This document shows positions 52,848 through 62,789 of a stretch of DNA of 64,000 nucleotides, piece after piece (the first letter of the stretch is position 1; each line of letters starts with the position of its first letter). The notes beneath the pieces are model-generated. The model had not been told where the DNA came from. It made no database searches and saw only the letters and a program-made list of their open reading frames with translations. A program made the translations under genes and the position numbers. Source of the DNA: JAJDYQ01 sp963662865 (GTDB lineage Bacteria > Pseudomonadota > Gammaproteobacteria > JAJDYQ01); the NCBI GenBank assembly GCA_963662865.1, contig OY759969.1, positions 2,480,001 through 2,544,000 on the forward strand, read 5' to 3'.

Positions 52848-54521
52848 ATGTCGTCACAATCAGCAACGGATACCCCGCCCAACTTTATCCGCAATATCAT
52901 TGACTCTGACATTGCAGCAGCCGGAAATTCCGGTCAGGTGGTCACCCGTTTTCCTCCGGAGCCCAATGGCTACCTGCATATAGGCCATGCGAAATCCATC
53001 GTTTTAAACTTTGGTATTGCGAAATCCTATTCAGGGAAGTGCAATCTCCGATTCGACGATACCAATCCGGAACAAGAGGAAGACGAGTATATTGAGGCCA
53101 TCAAGCAGGATGTTGCCTGGTTGGGTTATGACTGGCATGAGTTGTATTTTGCTTCCGGCTATTTCGAGCAGCTATATCAGTTTGCCGAACAGTTGATTCA
53201 GGATGGAAAGGCTTATGTCGATGACCAGAGCGCAGATGAAATTCATCAGGCTCGCGGTACTCTGGCCGAACCCGGTACTGAAAGCCCCTACAGGAACCGT
53301 TCAATCGAACAAAATCTTGATCTGTTCCGCCGTATGCGGGCGGGAGAATTTGCTGATGGTGAGCGTGTCCTTCGTGCAAAAATTGATATGGCCTCGCCAA
53401 ATCTGAATATGCGCGATCCGGTCATATACCGTATCAAGCATGCGAGGCATCACCAGGCGGGTAATCAATGGTGCATTTACCCGATGTACGATTATGCTCA
53501 CTGTCTTTCGGATGCCATGGAGGGCATTACCCATTCCCTGTGTACGCTGGAATTTGCGGACCACCGCCCGTTATACGATTGGGTGCTGGACCAACTTTCC
53601 ATGCCTTGTCACCCGCAACAGATTGAGTTTGCGCGTCTCCAGATAGAGTACGCCATTACCAGTAAGCGTGATCTGAATAGATTGGTGAAGGAGGGTATTG
53701 TGGATGGCTGGGATGATCCGCGTATGCCGACCATCTCCGGTATGCGCCGGCGCGGTTATCCGCCGGCGGCCATTCGTGATTTCTGCGAACGCATTGGCGT
53801 CACCAAAAAAGACAGTATCATCGAAATGGGCGTGTTGGAAAACGCGGTCCGTGAGTATCTGAATGAGCATGCCCCGCGTCGCCTGGCGGTTCTGAATCCG
53901 TTAAAGGTTATTATTGAAAATTATCCGGAAGGCCACGAAGAACAGCTCGAAGCCGTCAACCACCCACAAAAGCCGCAACTGGGCTCCCGCAGCATCCCTT
54001 TCGGCCGCGAGATTTACGTTGAACGTGACGATTTCATGGAACATGCACCGAAAAAATTTTTCCGTCTGTCTCCGGGTCGTGAAGTCCGTTTGCGCTTCGC
54101 CTACTACATCACTTGTACCGGAGTCATCAGGGACGACGACGGTAATATCCTGGAGCTCCGGGCAGCCTATGACCCTGAAAGCCGCGGCGGTACCGCTGAC
54201 GGGCGTAAAGTCAAGGGAACCATTCACTGGGTCAGTGCGAATCACGCCATCAATGCCCAGGTAAATCTTTATGATCGGCTGTTCAATACACCTGCGCCCT
54301 GGGGCGCCGATGATATACATGGTGAGTTGAATCCCGACTCATTGCGGATATTACAGGGTTGTAAGCTGGAGGCCAGTTTATCTGAAGCGTCTGCCGACGA
54401 TGATTTCCAGTTTGAACGGCTCGGATATTTTACTCTGGATCATGTCTCGGAAGATAGTGATACTCCGATTTACAATCGCATCATCAGTCTGCGTGACAGT
54501 TGGGCGAAGGCCAGCAAGTAA
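52848..54521 (+). CDS. glnS: Glutaminyl-tRNA synthetase
   Basis: 557 residues (E. coli 554). Class I motifs are clear: PPEPNGYLHIGHAKSI (HIGH) and the KMSKS-equivalent YAITSKRDLNRLV. LRFDDTNPEQEEDEYIEAI and the anticodon-binding C-terminal beta-barrels (FRLSPGREVRLRFAYYITC) are present. It charges tRNA-Gln directly, in keeping with the tRNA-Gln gene earlier in the window. It is 12 bases upstream of the LtaS-like gene on the same strand. Confidence 0.97.
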   Translation: MSSQSATDTPPNFIRNIIDSDIAAAGNSGQVVTRFPPEPNGYLHIGHAKSIVLNFGIAKSYSGKCNLRFDDTNPEQEEDEYIEAIKQDVAWLGYDWHELYFASGYFEQLYQFAEQLIQDGKAYVDDQSADEIHQARGTLAEPGTESPYRNRSIEQNLDLFRRMRAGEFADGERVLRAKIDMASPNLNMRDPVIYRIKHARHHQAGNQWCIYPMYDYAHCLSDAMEGITHSLCTLEFADHRPLYDWVLDQLSMPCHPQQIEFARLQIEYAITSKRDLNRLVKEGIVDGWDDPRMPTISGMRRRGYPPAAIRDFCERIGVTKKDSIIEMGVLENAVREYLNEHAPRRLAVLNPLKVIIENYPEGHEEQLEAVNHPQKPQLGSRSIPFGREIYVERDDFMEHAPKKFFRLSPGREVRLRFAYYITCTGVIRDDDGNILELRAAYDPESRGGTADGRKVKGTIHWVSANHAINAQVNLYDRLFNTPAPWGADDIHGELNPDSLRILQGCKLEASLSEASADDDFQFERLGYFTLDHVSEDSDTPIYNRIISLRDSWAKASK

Positions 54522-54533
54522 AGCGGGCTGACC

Positions 54534-56537
54534 ATGTTCCGTAATGAAATACGGTCACTGTTGACCAGCCTGCTTGCCGGTCTGTGTTTACTGTTTTTGC
54601 TGAGGCTTGGATTCTATCTCTATTTCGTCCCATCCGGGACATCGCTGGACAGCAGCATGCTGATATGGTCTTTATATATCGGCACCAAGTTTGATTTACG
54701 CCTGTTGCTGTTCGTGCATCTTCCGTTGGTACTGCTGTCGGCAGTCATCCGGTTTAAGCCGGCGCAGAACGTTTATGCGCTCTATTTCTGGCGCTCCTAT
54801 TTCATCATTCTCTTTTCGGCAATACTGATAAGTTATGCCATGGATTTTGCCTATTATGCCTATCTGGGGACCCGCCTCGACGCATCAATCCTGCGGTTTG
54901 CCTATAACCTCGATACATCATTGCACATGGTCTGGCAGACTTATCCTGTTATCCGGATAAGCCTGGGCGCCGCCGCCGTCTTCACTCTCCTTGTTTTTGC
55001 TGTAGGTAAAGTGTGGCAACCGGGACCGGAACAATCGTATCCCGGTACGGGTCGGCGACTTGCCAGCAGCCTTGTTATGACTATCTTGATGTTGATGGGG
55101 GCCTGGGCCAAGCTCTCCTGGTACCCTCTGCGGTGGAGCGATGCTTACTACAGCACCAATGAGTTTGCGTCGCGTCTCGCACTCAATCCCGCTCTGTATT
55201 TTCTGGATACCATCAAAAACCGGAATATCAATTACGATGAAGACAAGGCTAGAAAATATTATCCTCTTATGGTTGAGTATCTGGGTATAGATCAGCCTGA
55301 TATGAAAGCTCTCAGCTATGTACGCAGGCGAATACCACAAACGACATTTGCCCGTCGGCCGAACATTGTCATTGTCTTGCTGGAATCGTTCGCCTGGTAT
55401 AAAACCGGACTGTCCGGTAATCCGTTCAATCCTACGCCCCACTTTGATGCGATTGCAAAAAAGGGGATTTCATTTAATCGCTACTATGCGCCACATGGTG
55501 GCACTGCACGATCAGTATGGGCTCTGGTGACGGGATTGCCGGATATTGAGGTCAACAGGACTTCGTCCCGTAACCCATTAGTCGTTAATCAGCACACCAT
55601 AGTGAATGCCTTTCAGGGCCATGAAAAGTTTTATTTCCTGGGAGGCAGTGCAAACTGGGCCAATATTCGTGGTCTGTTAGCTAATAATATTCCCGGTTTG
55701 AATATATACGACGAAGGTAGTTATAAATCCTCTCGTATGGACGTTTGGGGCATTAGCGATCTCCATTTATTTGAAGAAGCAAATGAGGTACTGAGTCGTC
55801 AGGACAAGGCCTTTGTCGCACTTATCCAGACCTCCGGGAATCACAGGCCCTATAATATCCCGGAAGACAATCGTGGCTTTGAAGTCTTACCTCAGGACCC
55901 CGATGAATTGAAAAAATATGGGTTCCGTTCCACTCCTGATTATAACGCGATGCGATTCATGGACCATTCGATAGGTTTTTTTATGCGGCAGGCCAGCCAA
56001 TCGGAATATTATCGAGACACGATATTCGTATTTCTTGCTGATCACGGTAATATGCGTCACGCATCGCATTTGCCGGACTATGTTGAAAAACTGGGTATTA
56101 CCGAGTTTCAAAGTCCTTTCGTAATATATCAACCAGGTATTCCAGGTATGGCTAAAGAAATCAGCACGGTAACCAGCCAGCTTGATGTCTTGCCAACAGT
56201 AGCCGCCTACGCCTCACAACCCTATATCAATACGACATTGGGTCGGAATATGCTGGATCCCCGTTATGCAGACCAACAATATGCGTTTACTGTAATACAC
56301 GAACGCTTACCCAGGATTGGGGTTATGAGCAGTGATGACTATTTCACAATGTATAGCAATGGCAGTAAAAAGCGCTTGTATTATCTAAAGGCCGACAAAC
56401 CGGATAAAGACGTTGGCTCAGGAAATCCAAATCTGTTAGAGGAACGGGAAGCATTGGCACTCGCTTTATTTGAAACCGCAAATTACATGCGGTTTCATAA
56501 CACGCGTCCGGCCATCAAGCCTCAGGCTCTTCATTGA
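54534..56537 (+). CDS. LtaS-like membrane phosphoglycerol/phosphoethanolamine transferase (sulfatase fold)
   Basis: 667 residues. About five N-terminal transmembrane helices (residues 8-190) are followed by an extracytoplasmic sulfatase-fold domain. Metal and catalytic positions are present: Glu284 in VIVLLESFAW, the nucleophile Thr324 in HGGTARSVW, and Asp503-His504 in LADHGN. This is the layout of lipoteichoic acid synthase and of the OpgB/EptA group. In Gram-negative bacteria such enzymes transfer phosphoglycerol or phosphoethanolamine from lipids to glucans or other envelope polymers. The acceptor is not known. It follows glnS by 12 bases. Confidence 0.85.
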   Translation: MFRNEIRSLLTSLLAGLCLLFLLRLGFYLYFVPSGTSLDSSMLIWSLYIGTKFDLRLLLFVHLPLVLLSAVIRFKPAQNVYALYFWRSYFIILFSAILISYAMDFAYYAYLGTRLDASILRFAYNLDTSLHMVWQTYPVIRISLGAAAVFTLLVFAVGKVWQPGPEQSYPGTGRRLASSLVMTILMLMGAWAKLSWYPLRWSDAYYSTNEFASRLALNPALYFLDTIKNRNINYDEDKARKYYPLMVEYLGIDQPDMKALSYVRRRIPQTTFARRPNIVIVLLESFAWYKTGLSGNPFNPTPHFDAIAKKGISFNRYYAPHGGTARSVWALVTGLPDIEVNRTSSRNPLVVNQHTIVNAFQGHEKFYFLGGSANWANIRGLLANNIPGLNIYDEGSYKSSRMDVWGISDLHLFEEANEVLSRQDKAFVALIQTSGNHRPYNIPEDNRGFEVLPQDPDELKKYGFRSTPDYNAMRFMDHSIGFFMRQASQSEYYRDTIFVFLADHGNMRHASHLPDYVEKLGITEFQSPFVIYQPGIPGMAKEISTVTSQLDVLPTVAAYASQPYINTTLGRNMLDPRYADQQYAFTVIHERLPRIGVMSSDDYFTMYSNGSKKRLYYLKADKPDKDVGSGNPNLLEEREALALALFETANYMRFHNTRPAIKPQALH

Positions 56538-56550
56538 CTGCCCTCATTTT

Positions 56551-56572
56551 GCCGGTAATCGCGTTTACCGGC
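56551..56572. terminator. Hairpin between converging genes
   Basis: gccggtaa (56551-56558) and ttaccggc (56565-56572) form an 8-bp stem with a six-base loop, between the LtaS-like gene stop and the mnmA stop. It overlaps the end of mnmA. T residues lie on the left only, so it is a possible bidirectional terminator without certainty. Confidence 0.4.
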
Positions 56573-57677
56573 TCGCAATCGAGGATTCAATGACACCGCC
56601 ACCCAGGCAGACATCACCGATATAAAACACAACGGATTGTCCGGGAGCGATGGCGCGCACAGGCTTATCAAAAACAACCCTGCATTGATAATTATCTCGC
56701 AGGGTTACCGTACAGGGTTCATCGGCCTGCCTGTAACGTGTTTTGGCGGTGCAGCGAAATTGTTCGGGCGGCACAGATGTAATCCAGTGTAATGACTGAG
56801 CCTGTAGCCCAATGGAAAAGAGGGCGGGATGGTCGTGTCCCTGTGCAACAAGCAGAATATTGTCTTTCAGTAGCTTATCTACAACAAACCAGGGGGCCTT
56901 GCCGGCGTTTCTTTTCCCTCCTATTCCCAGCCCTTTACGTTGTCCTATGGTATGAAACATCAGTCCATGGTGTTGCCCTATGACTTCTCCTTCGATAGAA
57001 CGGATTTCTCCCGGTTGATTTGCAAGATACCGGGCGATGAAATCGTTGAAGCTTCGTTTACCTATAAAGCAAATACCGGTACTGTCTCTGCGGTCGTAAT
57101 TTCTTAATCCGGCTTTCTCAGCCATTTTTCTGACCTCCGGTTTTTCATGGCGGCACAGAGGAAACAGCGATTTCATTAACGCTTGTCCGGGTACCTGATG
57201 TAAAAAATATGTTTGATCCTTGTTTTTGTCCCTTGCGCGCCTGAGTTCGATCTTGTCAGGATGCCTTTGTGTACACGCATAGTGACCTGTAGCAATTTTT
57301 TCTGCCCCTCTGGATAAGGCATAATCCAGAAAAGCCTGGAATTTGACTTCCCGGTTGCAGAGAATATCCGGATTGGGTGTGCGCCCTGCCTCTAGCTCAT
57401 TCAGAAAGTGCTTAAATACCCTGTCCCAGTATTCACCGGAGAAGTTGATGGTATCGAGTGGAATATCCAGCTTATCTGCAACTGCTCTGGCAGCTATGAG
57501 ATCTTCTTCAGCGGCACAATATTGCGCGTCATCATCTTCTTCCCAGTTTTTCATGAACAGCCCATGCACTTCGTAACCCTTGCGTTTGAGCAGCATGGCA
57601 GCCACTGCTGAATCTACTCCTCCGGATAAGCCGATAATGATTTTTCCATGAATCGCCTGATCGGTTCGTTCGTGCAT
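56565..57677 (-). CDS. mnmA: tRNA-specific 2-thiouridylase
   Basis: 370 residues. The PP-loop GLSGGVDSAVAAMLLKRKG, FMKNWEEDDDAQYC, the first catalytic cysteine in NPDILCNREVKF, and the second in STGICFIGKRSF are all in place, with the C-terminal beta-barrel region (ALFSIGLQAQSLHW). It thiolates U34 of tRNAs for Lys, Glu and Gln, taking sulfur relayed by TusBCD/E. It converges with the LtaS-like gene and diverges from icd. Confidence 0.96.
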   Translation of the reverse strand: MHERTDQAIHGKIIIGLSGGVDSAVAAMLLKRKGYEVHGLFMKNWEEDDDAQYCAAEEDLIAARAVADKLDIPLDTINFSGEYWDRVFKHFLNELEAGRTPNPDILCNREVKFQAFLDYALSRGAEKIATGHYACTQRHPDKIELRRARDKNKDQTYFLHQVPGQALMKSLFPLCRHEKPEVRKMAEKAGLRNYDRRDSTGICFIGKRSFNDFIARYLANQPGEIRSIEGEVIGQHHGLMFHTIGQRKGLGIGGKRNAGKAPWFVVDKLLKDNILLVAQGHDHPALFSIGLQAQSLHWITSVPPEQFRCTAKTRYRQADEPCTVTLRDNYQCRVVFDKPVRAIAPGQSVVFYIGDVCLGGGVIESSIASR

Positions 57678-57796
57678 TTAGAATGGGTCATTTATGGGGC
57701 CTGAACGACGATTCTAACAGAGACACGCAAGTCGGGAGTATGGCCGCCGGGGATGCTAAAGCTGTGTTTATGGCTGGCTCGGTCCGGTCGGATATT

Positions 57797-57838
57797 TAAG
57801 GAAGCCCTGACAGATCTATTCCGGACCTGTCAGGGCAG
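57797..57838. repeat. Hairpin-forming interspersed repeat, copy 2 (between mnmA and icd)
   Basis: ttaaggaagccctgacag, a 13-base loop, then ctgtcagggc; the core stem of 10 bp is gccctgacag/ctgtcagggc. It aligns with the reverse complement of the repeat at 7691-7731, including the flanking ttaagg and the loop pattern (atctattccggac against attccatcctggac). It lies in a 297-base region between two divergent genes, so it is not a terminator of either. Confidence 0.7.
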
Positions 57839-57974
57839 GGTTCGCTTGTCATGTTCGGTATATTACGGCAATAGTGGTTCCTGGTGCCCGGACCATGTGA
57901 TAAATTCCACCGGATAGTGCTTGATCTGGTAGAATAGCAGCGCCTCAAAACACCATCTGATTAAGGGTATCATC

Positions 57975-59234
57975 ATGGCTTATGACAAAATTCAAGTTCC
58001 GATCAACGGCGAACGTATTGCAGTAAACGAAGATAACAGTTTGGATGTCCCTGATAATCCGATAATCCCCTATATCGAAGGTGATGGCATTGGCGCTGAT
58101 ATTAGCCCGGTTATGTTGACCGTCGTGAATGCCGCGGTGGAAAAAGCCTATGGGAGTGAGCGCAGGATTCACTGGATGGAAGTGTACGCAGGGGAAAAGG
58201 CGAATCGGCTTTATGGTGGTGATGTCTGGTTACCGGATGAGACCTTTGATGCGATAAAAGAATTTGTGGTTTCAATCAAAGGTCCATTAACAACGCCAGT
58301 GGGTGGTGGCATTCGTTCCTTGAATGTTACATTGCGTCAAGCCCTTGATTTGTATGTATGTCAGCGTCCTATACGTTATTTCACTGGGACGCCCAGTCCA
58401 CTCAAGGAGCCCGAAAAGACCGATATGGTGATCTTCCGTGAGAACTCTGAGGATATTTATGCCGGAGTTGAGTGGGAAGAAGGCTCTGATGAAGTAAAAA
58501 AGGTCATCAGATTCCTGCGGGAAGAAATGGGCGTACAGAAAATTCGCTTCCCTGAAACTTCAGGAATTGGAGTCAAACCTGTCTCATCTGAAGGGACCAA
58601 ACGTCTGGTTAGAAGAGCCATTCAATATGCGATCAATAATGATCGTACCTCGGTTACACTGGTTCACAAAGGTAATATTATGAAATTTACCGAGGGTGCC
58701 TTCAAGCAGTGGGGCTATGACGTGGCAAAAGAAGAGTTTGGGGCGGTTGAACTGGATGGAGGCCCGTGGTGCAGCCTTAAGAATCCTAAAACAGGCAATA
58801 AGGTGATTGTTAAAGACGTTATCGCGGATGCGATGCTGCAGCAGATTCTCCTGCGACCGGAAGAGTCTGACGTAATCGCCACATTGAACCTGAATGGTGA
58901 CTACATCTCAGATGCTTTGGCCGCTCAGGTCGGTGGTATTGGTATTGCGCCAGGTGCTAATCTCTCAGATACTGTAGCGATATTTGAAGCCACGCACGGT
59001 ACTGCCCCGAAGTATGCAGGGCAGGACAAAGTGAATCCGGGTTCAATAATCCTTTCTGCAGAAATGATGCTGCGCCATATGGGTTGGACCGAAGCAGCAG
59101 ATTTGATTATTAAAGGTATGGAAGGCGCTATTGCGGCGAAAACAGTCACTTATGATTTTGATCGCTTGATGGATGGGGCGACCCGATTGAGTTGCTCTGG
59201 GTTCGGAGGCGCGGTTACTTCGAATATGGAATAG
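57975..59234 (+). CDS. icd: NADP-dependent isocitrate dehydrogenase
   Basis: 419 residues (E. coli Icd 416). Substrate- and cofactor-binding regions: [18 protein letters not shown], the phosphorylatable-Ser region [56 protein letters not shown], and [19 protein letters not shown]. It oxidises isocitrate to 2-oxoglutarate with NADP. The ATG has AAGGG seven bases upstream. The 297 bases before it, shared with the divergent mnmA gene, contain a dispersed hairpin repeat and otherwise nothing I can identify as a gene. Confidence 0.97.
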   Translation: MAYDKIQVPINGERIAVNEDNSLDVPDNPIIPYIEGDGIGADISPVMLTVVNAAVEKAYGSERRIHWMEVYAGEKANRLYGGDVWLPDETFDAIKEFVVSIKGPLTTPVGGGIRSLNVTLRQALDLYVCQRPIRYFTGTPSPLKEPEKTDMVIFRENSEDIYAGVEWEEGSDEVKKVIRFLREEMGVQKIRFPETSGIGVKPVSSEGTKRLVRRAIQYAINNDRTSVTLVHKGNIMKFTEGAFKQWGYDVAKEEFGAVELDGGPWCSLKNPKTGNKVIVKDVIADAMLQQILLRPEESDVIATLNLNGDYISDALAAQVGGIGIAPGANLSDTVAIFEATHGTAPKYAGQDKVNPGSIILSAEMMLRHMGWTEAADLIIKGMEGAIAAKTVTYDFDRLMDGATRLSCSGFGGAVTSNME

Positions 59235-59306
59235 CTGAGACGGACTATTTGAAATTCACGGGAACGGTTATATTTACCGGCAATGTATTGCATATCGAAA
59301 GAGTTT

Positions 59307-59642
59307 ATGGCGGGTAACGGCGGAGACGAAAGCCATGAAGACGATGGTGGGACAGGCCTTGTGGCCGAGGTGGTTCGTCCGAAGCTCAAGCCTCCTCCGA
59401 TGTATAAGGTGGTACTGAACAATGATGATTACACGCCCATGGAATTCGTTGTTCACGTTTTAGAGGCCTTTTTCGCCATGAGCCGAGAGAAAGCGACGCA
59501 GATCATGTTACACGTCCATACACGAGGTAAGGGTATTTGTGGGGTCTTTACCAGGGAAGTTGCAGAAACTAAGATGGCACAGGTAAATGAATACTCAAAG
59601 CAGAATGAGCATCCCTTGTTATGCACTATGGAAAAGGCATAA
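59307..59642 (+). CDS. clpS: ATP-dependent Clp protease adaptor
   Basis: 111 residues from the ATG at 59307 (GAAAGAG upstream); an ATG at 59283 adds eight residues. The ClpS core is present: [37 protein letters not shown], and [18 protein letters not shown]. ClpS binds N-degron substrates and delivers them to ClpAP. The gene is 47 bases upstream of clpA, the universal proteobacterial order. Confidence 0.95.
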   Translation: MAGNGGDESHEDDGGTGLVAEVVRPKLKPPPMYKVVLNNDDYTPMEFVVHVLEAFFAMSREKATQIMLHVHTRGKGICGVFTREVAETKMAQVNEYSKQNEHPLLCTMEKA

Positions 59643-59689
59643 TATTTTTGCGCTGAACGTAGATTATAGCTGACTGAGATAGAGAAATT

Positions 59690-61966
59690 ATGCTTGATAA
59701 GGAACTCGAGGAATCATTGAATGATACTTTTCGTGATGCCTATGAGCGTAATCATGAATTCATTACTCTGGAGCATCTGCTGCTGGCTCTGCTGGATAAT
59801 CGCACTGCGGGAGACGTGCTTAACGCCTGTGGTGCCGATATTGATTCACTGCGTAATGATTTGATGATTTTTATCGCGGAGACGACTCCGTTACTTGCCG
59901 ACCCGGAAAAGGCTGAGACCCAGCCCACGCTGGGTTTTCAGCGTGTGTTGCAGCGTGCCGTATTCCACGTTCAATCTCAGGGCAAAGACAAGGTAACCGG
60001 AGTCAATGTGCTGGTGGCTCTTTTGGGGGAGAAGGATTCCCAAGCGGTTTACCTGCTCAACAAGCAGGAGATCACCCGCCTGGATATTATTAGTTATATT
60101 TCTCATGGTATGCCGATTAAGGAAGATCAGTACACTGAAAGTACGTCAGATGAAGGAGAGGATGAAGATGGAGAGGGGCACCGGCAGACAAGCCCTCTGA
60201 CCCGATTTACAACCGATCTTAATGAGCAGGCAGCACAGGGCAAAATTGATCCTCTGATTGGCCGTAAGCATGAAATGGAGCGGACGGCCCAGATACTTTG
60301 TCGTCGTCGTAAAAATAATCCATTATTCGTCGGCGAAGCCGGGGTTGGTAAGACTGCACTGGCGGAAGGGCTGGCGAAAATGATTGTTGATGGCGATGTC
60401 CCGGATATCTTAAAGCCAGCAACAGTTTATGCTCTTGATATCGGTGCACTGGTGGCCGGAACAAAATACCGTGGGGACTTCGAAAAACGTCTTAAAGGTG
60501 TCATATCTGAATTGATGAGTCAGGATCATGCAATTCTTTTTATCGACGAAATACATACTATTATCGGCGCTGGTGCGACTTCCGGTAGCGCGATGGATGC
60601 CTCCAATCTGATTAAACCGGTGCTCGCCTCAGGTGAATTGAAGTGTATTGGTTCAACGACGTATCAGGAATATCGGGGTATTTTTGAGAAAGACCGTGCT
60701 TTATCGCGGCGTTTTCAGAAAATTGACGTGGTTGAACCATCCGTCTCTGAAACTATCGAGATTCTTAAAGGCTTAAAGGAAAACTTCGAAGAGCACCATG
60801 AAGTGCGTTTCACACCTAAAGCTCTGCAAACAGCCGTAGAACTGTCATCTCGATACATCCATGATCGCCATCAGCCTGACAAGGCCATTGATATTATTGA
60901 TGAAGCGGGCGCCAGGGAGCGCCTGAAACCGGCATCCAAACGTCGCAAAACGATCGGTGTGCATGAAATCGAGACGGTGATTGCCAAAATTGCCCGAATT
61001 CCTTCCAAAAGTGTTTCGGCCAGCGATAAAAGCACCTTGAAAAATCTGGAGCGTGATTTAAGGCTGGTTATATTTGGCCAAAATGAAGCAATATCGACAC
61101 TAAGTGATGCAATCAAGCTGGCGCGCTCCGGACTCGACAATCCTGAACAGCCTATTGGCAGTTTCCTTTTTACCGGTCCTACGGGGGTAGGCAAGACCGA
61201 GGTGTCCAGACAGTTGGCACGCGAGCTTGGTATCGAATTAATACGATTTGATATGTCCGAATATATGGAGCGTCACACGGTTTCCAGGCTCATCGGCGCA
61301 CCTCCCGGTTATGTGGGTTATGACCAGGGAGGACTGTTGACCGAAGCCGTAGTAAAAAATCCTCACGCCGTCCTTTTATTTGATGAGATAGAGAAGGCGC
61401 ATCCCGATGTTTTCAATATCCTCCTGCAGGTCATGGACCACGGCAAGCTGACTGATAATAGTGGCCGCCAGTCGGATTTTCGCAGTGCTATTATCATTAT
61501 GACAACCAATGCCGGTGCCACTGAAAGCCAGCGTGCCAGTGTGGGTTTTGTTGCCCAGGACCATTCGACCGATGCGATGGAGATACTGAAAAAGGTCTTT
61601 ACGCCGGAGTTTCGCAATCGCCTGGATGCCATTGTCCAATTTAACGGTTTGCCGGAAGAGCACGTACTCAATGTCGTGGATAAATTTTTGTTTGAGCTGC
61701 AATCCCAACTGGACGACAAAAAGGTTATCTTGGAGGTGGATCATTGTGCCAGACAATGGATTGCAAAGAAGGGATACGACCAAAAAATGGGCGCACGCCC
61801 CATGCGTCGTGTCATTCAGGAGCACATCAAAAAGAAAATTGCCGACGAACTTCTATTCGGTGAATTGGCGCATGGCGGAAAAATCCTGGTGTCCTGCAAA
61901 GATGACGAACTGATTTTTAATTTCGAGGCATTACCGGCAAAGAATAAATCAGCGCAAACTGCATAG
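59690..61966 (+). CDS. clpA: ATP-dependent Clp protease ATP-binding subunit
   Basis: 758 residues (E. coli 758). The N-terminal ClpN repeats are followed by the first AAA+ module with Walker A GEAGVGKTALAEGLA and the second with GPTGVGKTEVSRQLA, plus Walker B motifs (ILFIDEIHTIIGAG, VLLFDEIEKAHPDVF) and the C-terminal D2-small domain. It unfolds substrates for ClpP. An IGL loop for ClpP docking is expected between the second Walker motifs but was not pinned to a position here. It directly follows clpS. An IS256 remnant begins within about 15 bases of its stop. Confidence 0.97.
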   Translation: MLDKELEESLNDTFRDAYERNHEFITLEHLLLALLDNRTAGDVLNACGADIDSLRNDLMIFIAETTPLLADPEKAETQPTLGFQRVLQRAVFHVQSQGKDKVTGVNVLVALLGEKDSQAVYLLNKQEITRLDIISYISHGMPIKEDQYTESTSDEGEDEDGEGHRQTSPLTRFTTDLNEQAAQGKIDPLIGRKHEMERTAQILCRRRKNNPLFVGEAGVGKTALAEGLAKMIVDGDVPDILKPATVYALDIGALVAGTKYRGDFEKRLKGVISELMSQDHAILFIDEIHTIIGAGATSGSAMDASNLIKPVLASGELKCIGSTTYQEYRGIFEKDRALSRRFQKIDVVEPSVSETIEILKGLKENFEEHHEVRFTPKALQTAVELSSRYIHDRHQPDKAIDIIDEAGARERLKPASKRRKTIGVHEIETVIAKIARIPSKSVSASDKSTLKNLERDLRLVIFGQNEAISTLSDAIKLARSGLDNPEQPIGSFLFTGPTGVGKTEVSRQLARELGIELIRFDMSEYMERHTVSRLIGAPPGYVGYDQGGLLTEAVVKNPHAVLLFDEIEKAHPDVFNILLQVMDHGKLTDNSGRQSDFRSAIIIMTTNAGATESQRASVGFVAQDHSTDAMEILKKVFTPEFRNRLDAIVQFNGLPEEHVLNVVDKFLFELQSQLDDKKVILEVDHCARQWIAKKGYDQKMGARPMRRVIQEHIKKKIADELLFGELAHGGKILVSCKDDELIFNFEALPAKNKSAQTA

Positions 61967-61980
61967 GGAAACTCTGACGC

Positions 61981-62192
61981 CCGTTCCGCAAACTGACCAG
62001 TACCAAAGGCGGGTTTGCCCATGAAAGCAGCTTGCTCAAGTTGTTCTGCCGGCATAGTCAAAGTCTCTGAACCGTTGGGTGTCCCCGGCAAAAGCTGAAA
62101 CCTCACGCTCCCGCAATCAGTCGCCCTCTTTGAAGGGTGTCTGGATGATTACATCGCTTTGTAAATGCGGCTGATACAGAAATTTGAACACC
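61981..62192 (+). pseudogene. IS256-family transposase remnant 2 (plus strand)
   Basis: Starting just after the clpA stop, frames of the plus strand read FRKLTSTKGGFAHESSLLKL, then a shifted, stop-containing middle, then NLTLPQSVALFEGCLDDYIAL. This is the end of an IS256 transposase, parallel to the C-terminal part of remnant 1 (FRKLTKTKGGFANESRLLKL ... LDDYIAL). It is followed by the element end containing cagaaatttgaa. It has frameshifts and in-frame stops and is dead. Its end faces remnant 3 across a 540-base gene. Confidence 0.8.
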
Positions 62193-62205
62193 TCTCTTAA
62201 AACTG

Positions 62206-62745
62206 TTAAAGCCTTCCAACTCGTCCAATATACTGACCCTTGTAGGTTCTGAAATATATATTGGCTCCTATTTCTTCAGAGTTTTGGTGCGGAAACTCAA
62301 ATACAACCTCAACCGAACCTTTCTTATTTTTTATCATGGAGACTATTCTTTCATAGAGCTTTTGCTTTTCGATAATCTTTTCTCTTGCTTTCAAAGTACC
62401 TGAATCAGTTTGTGGCATCCTGGCAATTATGAATGAACTGGCTTTATGCTTTAATGGAAATTTTTCTTGAGGTATAAAGATTTCGAATTGCCCATAATTA
62501 GTATAATTTATACTCTTCTCATAAAATATCTTATATCTATAATTTGAAGCATTGTACGAATACCCTATCTTCTTGACTCGATCATCATAGGGTAAAACTG
62601 TATTTTCGGGTGTGAGTGTAAATTGAAAATTCCTGAATGTGAATCCTTTAGAGTTCGTATAAGTATGAACATGAATATCTTCATCGGAATAAGCAGAAGA
62701 GATACTGAAAAGTAAGTTCGCCAATACAATCATGATTTTCAACAT
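62206..62745 (-). CDS. AT-rich exported protein of unknown function, bracketed by IS256 remnants
   Basis: 179 residues from an ATG at 62745 with AGGA eight bases upstream; an ATG at 62769 is an alternative. Residues 1 to about 20 form a signal peptide (MLKIMIVLANLLFSISSAYS). The mature protein is rich in Lys, Tyr, Phe and Ile, with no cysteine motif. I recognise no family. It is far more AT-rich than the neighbouring genes (many AAA, ATA and TTT codons), and both sides are IS256 remnants in opposite orientation with ends pointing inward. Lateral acquisition is likely. Function unknown. Confidence 0.65.
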   Translation of the reverse strand: MLKIMIVLANLLFSISSAYSDEDIHVHTYTNSKGFTFRNFQFTLTPENTVLPYDDRVKKIGYSYNASNYRYKIFYEKSINYTNYGQFEIFIPQEKFPLKHKASSFIIARMPQTDSGTLKAREKIIEKQKLYERIVSMIKNKKGSVEVVFEFPHQNSEEIGANIYFRTYKGQYIGRVGRL

Positions 62746-62789
62746 ATATCTGTTCCTATTTGTTGCCATATAGCGTTATGCCAGAGGTA